Below are positions 1 through 9,000 of a stretch of DNA of 40,166 nucleotides, piece after piece. Positions within the stretch are counted from its first letter, which is position 1. Each line of letters opens with the position of its first letter. The DNA comes from JBFWUW01 sp050247075 (GTDB lineage: Bacteria > Planctomycetota > Planctomycetia > Pirellulales > JBFWUW01). Where the stretch lies: contig JBFWUW010000065.1 of assembly GCA_050247075.1 (NCBI GenBank), forward strand, positions 1 to 40,166, written 5' to 3'. The notes beneath the pieces were generated by a model. It was not told the DNA's origin, made no database searches, and saw only the letters and a program-made list of their open reading frames with translations. The position numbers were made by a program, and so were the translations under genes.

Positions 1-315
1 CCACCCCTGGCCACGGCGCAAGCTACAAGGCAGGAGCCATGTAGCTACGGCTGGCCACCGGCCGAATGGGTTCGATGGATGAACAAATGCCGTGGGGAAG
101 GCAGACGACGATTGGATAGGGTCGCCGGCCCCAGGCATGAATGCCTGGGCAATTCAAAAGGTTCCGTCCTCCGGGAGGACATACGCCCCTTTTATCCGTG
201 GTATCCGCGTTGTCCGTGGTTCCTTAAACCTCGATGGACGCGCCAGCCGCAATCGGTGGGACAAGCGCGGGTGGGCCGGTTTCAGGTGGCAGGGCCACGT
301 TCCGCTTGTCCCACC
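1..315. other. Gene-free left edge
   Basis: No convincing coding region is visible. Short frames on the plus strand lack recognisable domains and run into the 3' end of the acyltransferase. The only structure I see is the palindromic element at 255-319, annotated separately. Confidence 0.5.
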
Positions 316-319
316 CTAC
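255..319. repeat. GTAGGGTGGGACA palindromic repeat, copy 1
   Basis: A perfect 13-bp inverted repeat, GGTGGGACAAGCG at 255-267 and CGCTTGTCCCACC at 303-315, encloses a 35-nt loop. A related element lies at 19401-19463, sharing GCGGGTGGGCCG and the right end GCTTGTCCCACCCTAC. Read on the minus strand, the TAG at 318-316 that ends the acyltransferase gene is part of the element's conserved border. It could act as a transcription terminator or simply be a dispersed intergenic repeat. Confidence 0.7.
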
Positions 320-2262
320 CGGCGCGTGTGGTTGGCGTTGAGGGGGGATGCGGTTTCAGTGGCGTCGATCAGCGCGGCGAACGCCGGGCGAATCGTCCGT
401 GCGCCGTAGTCGCTGAGATGGTTTTCGTCGGCGTAGAAAGAGCCGCCGGCATCGAAGGGCGGAATGTCCGCCGCGGAAGGGTCGCGTTGCAGATGGGGGA
501 TGGGGTCGAGGATGATGACGCCCCGTTCCACAAGCTGGGGCAAGAAGGTTTCAAGTTGGCGGTTCTGGCTGGCGTAGGCCTGGCGTGGAAATGCCAGCGG
601 TTGCAGGTCGTCGCCGTCCCAGGCGCGTAGCACCAGGGCGGCGGCTACGTCGAATTGGTAACAGGGAACATCCTTGAGAAAGTAGACCCGCCGGCCCGCG
701 GAACGCAATTTGTCGATCGTCTCCAACAGGGCAGCGGCAAAGTCGGGATGCGTGAAGTACCCGCTCCACAACCCCGCCAGCAAGACGGCGTCGAAGTTGT
801 TGTCCTCAACATGACGCGCCACGGCCGTTCCAAAGGCATTGGCTTCGGCCAGTTCTCGCGGCGATGTCTGCGTGCAATGCCGGATCAGCGGCGGACAGCT
901 TGGGCGAACCGCGCATTGCCCGGCCATGCCCGCCGATTGGCAAATGTCGTCGATGGCCGGCAAGACCATCAGGGCATGACTGTCGCCCCACACGAACAAG
1001 GTGGGCTTTAAGCCGGCGGTTCCCACGCGTAGCAGGTCGAGCGGGCCGTCCGCGGTTTGTCCGCCATGCTGGAACTGGCCGCTCAAGTTGCCGGTGCGGG
1101 CAAAGAGCCGTGCTTGCGGAGGAAGCCGGGCGATGGCACCGTTGGTGGAGCGCAAGGCCTGGCCGCCGATCAACAGCAAAACCACCGCCGCGGCCGTGGC
1201 GGCGATCAACCGGGGGCGCGTCGCCAGGAATTTGGCCTTGCGGAATGGCTGTTCGACATAGCGATTGGTGACGTAGGCCAAGGCCGCGGCCGCGATGGCC
1301 AATAGTCCGCTGCCCCAGGCCGTATCGAGCAAGGCGTGCCAACCGCCATGTTGCCTGGCGAAGACCAGCAAGGGCCAGTGCCACAGGTATAAGCTGTAGG
1401 AGATCAGCCCGACGCCGACCGCGGCCCGCGATGCGAGCAAGCGATACACGACCGTTGGCCGTACCGCCGCCGTGCCGGTGGCGATCAGCAGCACGGCACC
1501 GGCAACCGGCGGCAAGGCGGCGAAGCCGGGAAAGGGTGTCGCCGGGCCGTACACAAAAAACGGAATCACAATACCGCTGATGCCGGCCAGGCCGCCGAGT
1601 TCTAGCCAGAGGTGGGGAACCTGAACCGTCTTCCGCAGATAGATGGCGGCTAGCACGCCCGACAGGAGTTCCCAGGCCCGCGTGGAGAGCAGGTAATAGG
1701 CCTGCCGGCTGAACTGCGCGGTGCCATGAACTCCGTAGGCAAAACTGGCAGCCGCCGCGATGGCGACGAGCGGCCCCAGCCAAGCCTGCCGCCGCAGGCG
1801 AAAGGCGGCCCAAAACAGCAGCGGAACGACCAGGTAAAATTGTTCCTCGACGGCCAGCGACCAGGTGTGCAGCAGCGGCTTTTCGTGGGCCGAGGCCGCG
1901 AAATAGTCCGTATGGCGGGCAAAGAAGTAGTTGGACTTCAGCAAGGCCAGGCTAACGGCCGAGCGGCCGAACAACTCGTACGACTTGGGGACCAGCAGAA
2001 ACCAGCCGGCGACAAACGAGACGCCCACCACCACCAACAACGCCGGCAAAATTCGCCGAACCCGCCGCTCCCAAAAACGGACCAGCGAAAACGTGCCGGC
2101 CTGCATATCGTTGAGCATCAGGCTGGCGATCAGATAGCCGGAGATGACAAAGAAGACATCGACCCCGACGTAGCCGCCCGGCATGCCCAGGCCCAGGTGG
2201 CCCAGCACAACGCTCAGCACGGCCACGGCCCGCAGTCCGTCGATATCGGGGCGATAAGTCAT
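316..2262 (-). CDS. Acyltransferase 3 / OafA-YrhL family membrane O-acyltransferase with SGNH domain
   Basis: This 648-residue protein has the standard two-part layout of OafA-like O-acetyltransferases. Residues about 1-375 form a multi-spanning acyltransferase-3 domain that opens with RPDIDGLRAVAVLSVVLGH, including the conserved H of motif GH, then VGVDVFFVISGYLI. Residues about 415-640 form an SGNH hydrolase-like domain with block I GDSH and a C-terminal DENHLSDYG that supplies the Asp-His pair. Such proteins move acyl groups across the membrane and attach them to cell-surface or exported glycans; the substrate cannot be read from sequence. The length is typical of the fused form. The ATG at 2262 directly precedes the conserved motif, so the start is secure. 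It is separated by 230 bp from the kinase operon upstream. The stop codon lies inside a repeat. Confidence 0.93.
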   Translation of the reverse strand: MTYRPDIDGLRAVAVLSVVLGHLGLGMPGGYVGVDVFFVISGYLIASLMLNDMQAGTFSLVRFWERRVRRILPALLVVVGVSFVAGWFLLVPKSYELFGRSAVSLALLKSNYFFARHTDYFAASAHEKPLLHTWSLAVEEQFYLVVPLLFWAAFRLRRQAWLGPLVAIAAAASFAYGVHGTAQFSRQAYYLLSTRAWELLSGVLAAIYLRKTVQVPHLWLELGGLAGISGIVIPFFVYGPATPFPGFAALPPVAGAVLLIATGTAAVRPTVVYRLLASRAAVGVGLISYSLYLWHWPLLVFARQHGGWHALLDTAWGSGLLAIAAAALAYVTNRYVEQPFRKAKFLATRPRLIAATAAAVVLLLIGGQALRSTNGAIARLPPQARLFARTGNLSGQFQHGGQTADGPLDLLRVGTAGLKPTLFVWGDSHALMVLPAIDDICQSAGMAGQCAVRPSCPPLIRHCTQTSPRELAEANAFGTAVARHVEDNNFDAVLLAGLWSGYFTHPDFAAALLETIDKLRSAGRRVYFLKDVPCYQFDVAAALVLRAWDGDDLQPLAFPRQAYASQNRQLETFLPQLVERGVIILDPIPHLQRDPSAADIPPFDAGGSFYADENHLSDYGARTIRPAFAALIDATETASPLNANHTRR

Positions 2263-2324
2263 GTCACACCAGCGAACTTTCCCAACGCAACCGATGTTTG
2301 CCCATTGGCCCGCGGGGGATGTGG

Positions 2325-2347
2325 TCCCGGCCCCAGTTTGGCCGGGA
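2325..2347. terminator. Hairpin between kinase operon and acyltransferase
   Basis: TCCCGGCC at 2325-2332 pairs perfectly with GGCCGGGA at 2340-2347 around a 7-nt loop. There is no T tract on either side, so intrinsic termination is uncertain. It lies about 145 nt downstream of the last kinase stop codon and 60 nt upstream of the acyltransferase start. Confidence 0.3.
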
Positions 2348-2492
2348 TGCTACCAACGCCCCCCCTGTGCGTCGAGGGGGATCTGGCCCGCTAGCAGTCC
2401 GTTGAATAGCGTCGTCGTGCAGGCACGGCAACGTTCGACGGCAGGCACGCTAGCACGCCCTGGACGGATGCTGATTCAGCGGTATGCACGGT

Positions 2493-5400
2493 TCAGCGCG
2501 GTGGCCACGGCAACGTGTTGGCGACGGGTTCGACTGCTTCTGGAGCATCGAAGAGATACAAGTGAGATCCCTGGACGACGGCCAGCCTATGCCCATCGGG
2601 GCTAAAGCCGATGCTGCCTGGTGTGTTGTCCGGATGGTCATAATTTCGATTGATGACCAGAATGTCTTGCCCGGTTGCCGTGTCCCACAGGCGGGCGACG
2701 TCATCGCCACCGGAACAAGCCAGCCTGCGTCCGTCGGGGCTGAAGGCCATGCTCTGCACGTATGAGTTGCCCAGACAGAGGGCGATTTCATTCCCCGTTT
2801 GCGCGTCCCAGATCTTGATGCCCTGCCCGATATCGGCGGCGACGAGCTTGCCGTCGGGGCTGAAGGCGGCCATGCCAATGAGCCGGTTGCCGAGGTTTAA
2901 CTCCTCGTCGGCGGACTGTTCATTCCAGATGCCACCAGTGTGCAAGATCCCTTTGTTGTCGAGCCATTTGCCGTCGCTGCTGATGGCCTGCGCGCCGCGA
3001 TCGGGGAAGGCTCGAATGTCATCGGCTGTTTTGGGGTTCCAAACGCGCACTTGCGCGTCTTCGCTGCTGGCGATGCGCGTGCCATCTTGGCTGAATGCCA
3101 GTTGCTTAACGGCGGCTTGATGTGCCCGATAGGTGCAGACTTCTTGGCCCGTCACGGTGTCCCAGATCTTGACCAACTTATCGTGTCCGCCGCTCGCCAC
3201 GAGAGAGCCGTCGGGGCTGAAGGCAACGCACGCAATGCGACTGGTGTGGCCCTTCAACCACCATCGCTCCTCGCCGGTGGCCGCGTCCCAAATTTTTACC
3301 GAGAGGCCCGGGCTGCGAACGTTGTCCACCGGCGGACCGTACGCGCCGGCGGCCAGCCAGCGGCCGTCACGGCTGAAGGCGACGGCCCCGTGTCCATCCA
3401 CAACGAGCGTCTTGGGCGTATTGGCGAGATCCCACGTTTCCTCGATCCTTCTTGAGCCTAGCGCAACCACCTGCTCACCGTCTGGCTTCAGGCAAAAGGA
3501 CTGAACGCCGTCCGAATGCATCCGCAGTTCATGCGTCTGGCGGCCGCCGCCCCAGGCCCGATAAACGGGATCCCGGCTTCCGCAATCCCACACTCGAATA
3601 GCCCCCTCGGCTCCCCGGCTGATCAAAAGGTTACCATCGGGACTGAATGCCAGTTCGAACACGTTGCGGGCGTGTCCGCGCAAGACACAGACTTCCTCCA
3701 AAGTTCCGTCATCCAGCACGCGAATCGACCCATCCCCCAGTCCTATCGCCAGCCTCTTCTTGGCGGGGCTCACCGCCATAACGGTTGGCCGCAAGCCTTG
3801 GACGGTGCGCTGCAACTTGCCTTTCTCCTCAAATACCATGATTTCCGGGCTTCTGCCCGCGGCAAAAATTCGTTTGCCATCCGCGCTGAACGCCAGCGTT
3901 CCCAAGGCATCCTTCAACTCTGTCTTGCGGTTGAACTTGCCAGTATTAGCGTTCCACAGTTCGATTTCCGCGCCCCAGTCTCGGGGCTGCTTGTCGTCTC
4001 GCCAAAACTCGCTGACGGCCATGAGTTGCCGTGAGTCTGGGCTGAATAACAATTGCCTGACATGTTTGGCGCGGGCAGTCGCGGAAAACCGTTGGCGGCC
4101 CGTCGCCGTGTCCCAGGCCTTCACGCTGTTCCCCGTGATCAGGGCAGCGAGCGTGTCGCCATCGGGACTAAGGCTCATTATTTGCAGCGATTGGCCACTG
4201 CCGCCGGCCCCTTCCATGTGCACAACCGGCCGCCGGGTCCGTGCATCGCACACGTGGATTGTGCCGTCACTGGCACCATAAATAATTCGCGTTCCATCGG
4301 GGCTGAAAACGGCGCGCGCCGGAGAACTTGCCCCTTCCCATATCCGCGTGCCGTGCCCGCGGTGCGCCTGGTCCCACCAATAGAACCACTCGAATCCCCG
4401 CGGGTCTTGGTCAGGTGAAGCCGGCCGTTGGCTCGCCAGCAGTCCCAGAAACCGCGGCATGTTGTTTCGCTCCCATTCATTTTGCGCCAGCAGCATGCTG
4501 ACGTAATAAGCCCGTTCGCGGGCCCGTGCCGCTTCGGCATCGGCGCGGGATTCCGCTTCGCGAGCGGCCTGGGCTTCCGCCTCGGCCTTGGATTCGGCGG
4601 CTCGGGCGGCCTTGGCTTCCGCGTCTAGCCTGCTTTCGGCTTGTCGAGCCAATTTTGCTTCCCCCTCGGCGCGGCGCGCCTCGGCGATCGCTTTGGCCTC
4701 GGCCTGGCGAAGCTCCTCGGCTTTTTCCTCCAAGCCGGCCTTGGCGGCTTGAGCGGCCTGCATTTCGTCATCGGCCCGCTTGGCTTCGCGCTGGGCGACA
4801 ATTGCCCGCCGGGCCGACTGCACGGCAAACAGGCTGGAGGCAACCACGCCCAGCGCCAGGACGGCGAATACCGCCACCGTCAAGCCGGCCACTGCCGGAT
4901 TCCGACGGCACCAGCGGACCAGCCGCTCGGCTGGGCGCAGACGGCGCGCGGCGATTGGCTCGTTCTCAAGAAAACGCCGCAGGTCGTCGGCTAACTCCGC
5001 GCAATTGGCGTAGCGCTGGCCAGCCTCTTTGGCCATGGCCCGCAGGCAGATCGTTTCCAGGTCGAGCGGAAGATCGGTGCGAAGTGAACGCGGCGGAGGC
5101 GGCTCGGACTCCAGTACGTTGAACAGCACAACTTGAGGCGGGCCACTGAAGGGCGTCTGGCCGGTGAGCAGTTCGTACAGCACCACGCCCAGGCTGTACT
5201 GGTCGCTGGCTGGGCCAACCTGGTCGAGTTCTCCCCGGGCTTGTTCTGGGGCCATGTAGGCGGCCGTGCCCAAGACCGTGCCGTCTTGGGTGACCTTGTC
5301 GGTCGATTCCTGAAACCTCGCCAGGCCAAAGTCCATGATGTGTGGCTGGCCAGACTGGTCGACCATCACATTGTCGGGCTTAATATCCCGATGGATGACT

Positions 5401-5987
5401 CCTTGCTCGTGAGCATAGGCCAGGGCCTCGGCCAGCGCGCGGACAACCGTGGCGGCACGGTGAGAGTCCAATGGTTCGTCCGCGATTAAATCCGAAAGCG
5501 GCTGACCGTTGATGAAGGCCGACGCGATGTAATATCGTCCGTCGGTTTGGCCGGCGTCGTAGACCGGTACGATGTGCGGGTGCCGCAACTGGGCCGCGGC
5601 TTTGGCCTCGCGCAAGAACCGGTCCATGGCGCGGGTGGAACTGACTGTCGTGGCCTTGGGTACTTTTAGCGCTACTTCGCGGTCGAGCGTGCGGTCGTAA
5701 GCACGGTAGACTTCTCCAAATGCGCCCGCGCCAAGCTGCTGCTTGATCTCGAACCGGCCGATCCGCTCGGACGTCACCCGCGTGTCGTGGTTGCCCGAAA
5801 CGCTTGGCAGCGTTTCACCGGAGCCCCGATTCGACGACGGCTTGCCTGGCGGCGTCTCCGACGTCGTGTCGCCAATGGTTATTTCCCGCTTACAAGCCGG
5901 GCAGTGGGTGCTTCGTCCCACGTGTTCCTGGGACACCGTATAGGACTTGCCACAGTCCGGGTGGGGGCAGTGAAGTTTAAGTTTCAT
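2493..5987 (-). CDS. Serine/threonine protein kinase with C-terminal WD40 repeats
   Basis: A 1164-residue transmembrane kinase. Residues 1-40 carry a zinc-ribbon-like start (CPHPDC ... CPAC). Residues about 77-345 are a Hanks-type kinase with glycine loop GAGAFGEVY, catalytic HRDIKPDN, DFGLA and APEQ. One membrane span follows (about 370-400), then an Ala/Glu/Arg-rich coiled coil to about 510, then many WD40 blades (repeated AFSPDG, VRVWD-type motifs) to the end. In this architecture the kinase is cytoplasmic and the propeller lies across the membrane, where it may bind ligands or partners. The ATG at 5987 was chosen because it aligns with the start of the paralogue at 10151; a longer TTG start at 6035 is unlikely. 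It is the last gene of a three-kinase operon, 48 nt after its paralogue. The kinase half is nearly identical to that paralogue. Confidence 0.93.
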   Translation of the reverse strand: MKLKLHCPHPDCGKSYTVSQEHVGRSTHCPACKREITIGDTTSETPPGKPSSNRGSGETLPSVSGNHDTRVTSERIGRFEIKQQLGAGAFGEVYRAYDRTLDREVALKVPKATTVSSTRAMDRFLREAKAAAQLRHPHIVPVYDAGQTDGRYYIASAFINGQPLSDLIADEPLDSHRAATVVRALAEALAYAHEQGVIHRDIKPDNVMVDQSGQPHIMDFGLARFQESTDKVTQDGTVLGTAAYMAPEQARGELDQVGPASDQYSLGVVLYELLTGQTPFSGPPQVVLFNVLESEPPPPRSLRTDLPLDLETICLRAMAKEAGQRYANCAELADDLRRFLENEPIAARRLRPAERLVRWCRRNPAVAGLTVAVFAVLALGVVASSLFAVQSARRAIVAQREAKRADDEMQAAQAAKAGLEEKAEELRQAEAKAIAEARRAEGEAKLARQAESRLDAEAKAARAAESKAEAEAQAAREAESRADAEAARARERAYYVSMLLAQNEWERNNMPRFLGLLASQRPASPDQDPRGFEWFYWWDQAHRGHGTRIWEGASSPARAVFSPDGTRIIYGASDGTIHVCDARTRRPVVHMEGAGGSGQSLQIMSLSPDGDTLAALITGNSVKAWDTATGRQRFSATARAKHVRQLLFSPDSRQLMAVSEFWRDDKQPRDWGAEIELWNANTGKFNRKTELKDALGTLAFSADGKRIFAAGRSPEIMVFEEKGKLQRTVQGLRPTVMAVSPAKKRLAIGLGDGSIRVLDDGTLEEVCVLRGHARNVFELAFSPDGNLLISRGAEGAIRVWDCGSRDPVYRAWGGGRQTHELRMHSDGVQSFCLKPDGEQVVALGSRRIEETWDLANTPKTLVVDGHGAVAFSRDGRWLAAGAYGPPVDNVRSPGLSVKIWDAATGEERWWLKGHTSRIACVAFSPDGSLVASGGHDKLVKIWDTVTGQEVCTYRAHQAAVKQLAFSQDGTRIASSEDAQVRVWNPKTADDIRAFPDRGAQAISSDGKWLDNKGILHTGGIWNEQSADEELNLGNRLIGMAAFSPDGKLVAADIGQGIKIWDAQTGNEIALCLGNSYVQSMAFSPDGRRLACSGGDDVARLWDTATGQDILVINRNYDHPDNTPGSIGFSPDGHRLAVVQGSHLYLFDAPEAVEPVANTLPWPPR

Positions 5988-6035
5988 GGGCTGGCCAGAT
6001 AGGACGCTGTTATGCACGCCACGAGCATGCGGCAA

Positions 6036-9000
6036 TCACTCCAAAGACAGGCCGTCGATCCAGATCTGCAAGGGTGGAGCATCCCAAGAATCAACGCCTA
6101 TGGTCAACCAGTTGATGGTCTGGGCATCGCCGTTGCGGTTCCACTGTTCGTCGCCAGCCAACGGAACGGCGACAAACCGCCACTCCAAGCGCCCGTCGTC
6201 GCCGGGAGGCTTGAGCCAGTTGGCCGCCGGCGTGTAGGTGATTGCCTTTTCGTCCGATTCATGCAAGACGACGATTGGATTGGTATTTTGCCAGCCAACC
6301 GGACTGGAAGTGGCGGCTTTGATCCAAAAGCCAAGTTGCGTCTTGCCTTGGAGCGACAAACCGGCATCCCTTGACTTGGGATACAATATTCGCGCAACCG
6401 CCCCGTGGTAGGGATCAACCGTGGCGTGGAGCGCCGTCTTACCGCAAATGACTTCCTCCGTACCGTCGTCAAATGCTATTTGGAGATTGTTTTCGGGGGG
6501 ACAAGCCCATTGGCCGGCGGAATCCTCCGTTCCCAATTCACGAATGGGCAGCACACGCAAGGCCTTTGTAATGCTGCTGGCGGCCCGCCCGTTGGTAACG
6601 GCCAAGGAGAGGGAGTAGTCACCCGACTGATGAAACACCCGGCTGAACACGGCATCTTGAGAGACCGGTTCATCCGCCAGTTTCCACTGGTAACTCAAGG
6701 GATAAGCGGAGGGAATAGTGGACGGTGCCGCCTCGAAGGCCAGCCGTTGCCCGGCCCGGGGAGAGGCGGGCAAATCAAACGCGGCTTGTGGCGGCCGCGG
6801 GGCTTCTAATAGTGTGATTTTGTCACGCGACCCTACCGCTAACCATTGGCCATCGGGACTGAATTCAAGCCTTCCATCAAGACCTTTCCATGAAAGTAAT
6901 TCGTATCCCGACTGAACATCCCAGAGGCGGACGGTTCCATCGTTCGCATTGCTGGCCAATCTGCGGCCGTCACCGCTGTAGGTAATACTGCTGAGATTGT
7001 TCGTATGCCCCTGCAAAGTCAGAGTTGCCTCACCAGTCGTTATATCCATGACCGCTATCGTTCCATCGCGCTTGCCGACCGCCAGGCTCTTGCCATCCGG
7101 CGCAAATTGTCCACAGGTTGCGCCCCCACACTGATCGAGCGTCTTGACGGCTTCGCCCGTCCGAATATCCAGAATCGCAAAGGGGCCGTCTCGCGGGTCG
7201 ACGGCCCCCCAGCGGCTGTCGGAACTGATGCAGGTAGTCGAGGTCCGCGCCGGGACCGCGAAGAGTTGCTTGCCGTTGGTTGCATCCCAAAGTCTTACTT
7301 CATATGTATACGGTTTTCCTACGGCGACCGTTCGATCGTGCTTGCTCAGCAGTCGAGAACCGTCAGGGCTAAAGTTGACGCCGACAATCTTGTCCGCGGA
7401 TGACGGATCGAACGCGGGACCAACCGGTTTTCCCGTAACGGCATCCCAAACGTGAATGGCTTGCTTACTGAATCCGGCAATCCGATGGCCGTCTTGACTA
7501 AAAGCAGTTGCCTGTGGCGAATTGTCCGCGTCTTGAAGTGTCACTAACTTTTCGCCGGTGGCCAGGTCCCGCACGATCCCATCAAATACAATCCGCCGAT
7601 TGTCGAGACAATAGGTGTTCGGTTGAGCATTGCCAGAATAGGATTGAAACTGTTCCGAGGATGAAACATCGAACTTCACGACCGTGAATCCGGTCCTCCC
7701 CTGGAAATTTATGCATGCGGCAACAATCTCGTTTCCGTCTGAACGAAAAGCGACTCGCATGACTCCGCGCATGGGCAGGACGTGGGTCGTCTTACGTGTT
7801 TCGACGTCCCATACGCGAAGCGTGTGATCCTGGGCGCCGACGGTCACAAGTCGACGACCATCATTGCTGAATTCGACGCTGCCCGAAACGCCTGAATGTC
7901 CCAGTAAGGCCGCCACGAACGCGCCGGTTGCCGCATTCCAGATACGGATAGCTCCATCGGTACAGGTGACAGCCATTTCCGATGTACCGGGGCGAAACAC
8001 GGCGTACACGGGGGAAATTCCTGGCCCCAGAATGGTTCGCGCCATTTCTCCAGAGTTTAGATCCCAAACGGCCAATTCCCCTTCTTTCAAACGAGGACCA
8101 GCGAGCCAGCGATTATCGAAACTCACTGTCAGGTTTTCTCCGGACAACTTGGATAACCTGCTTTCCGGCAATTCGTGCAGCAGATCTCCCGTCGTGGCAT
8201 TCCAGACACGGATGATGTATCGGTCGGAGGTATCGCTTGCTTGGCACGCCGCGACCAATAGGCCTCCATCGGGACTAAGCACCATCCCGGAAATGGCCGG
8301 TACTTGAACCGAGATCGATAATTTCTTCTCGCCACTCGCCGCCTCCCACAATTCGATGGCTTCTATAAGAGTTGTGCTACTGTTAGCTGATTCTTTCCGA
8401 GGTTCGCCAGGTACGGTTGCGGCGAAGAGCTTGCCGTCGGACGAGGTGGCAACGCGAGCATAGAACGCGGCATTGCCCGGCAAGGTCCCCAGGGAATGAT
8501 CCCGGGCGTTGCCGGTTTCCACATCAAACAGCCTAATGCTCATTCGTTGGGCAATAGCCAGCAGATCGCCGTTGCTGCTAAGCGCGGGCCTTCCACCGAC
8601 GCCGCCCGCATAGCGGGGTGATCCCTGCTCGCTTAAACGCTTCCGCCAGTAGTACCATTCAAAATGCCGCAGATCGGTCTCGCCATGCAAGGGAATTTGC
8701 TGTTCCAGTAACGCCGCCATACGGGACAGATTAGCCCGTTCCCAATCACCCGCGGCCACTAACATGCTGGCGATGTACTCGCGCTGCCGGGCCTTATCGA
8801 GCGCTTGGGTGGCCTTTTCCTCGGCGATGCGCGCGGCCTCGGCTTCGCGGGTGGCCTCTGCTTCCGCCAGGCGGGCCGCATTGGCTTCGTTCTTGGCCTT
8901 CTCCTTCTCTCCCTCGGCCCGTTGAGTTTCGTCATCGGCGCGTTTGGCTTCTCTTTGCGCCAAGGTGGCTCGGCTGGCCGCCTGGAAGGCGAACAAGGTC

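Noticed and set aside
806..1813. 335-codon frame inside the acyltransferase gene in another frame
   Set aside because: Same-strand frame-shifted shadow with no family motif.
5988..6035. Extended TTG start for the last WD40 kinase
   Set aside because: The extra 16 residues are absent from the paralogue, which starts at the matching ATG, and no ribosome binding site supports the longer form.
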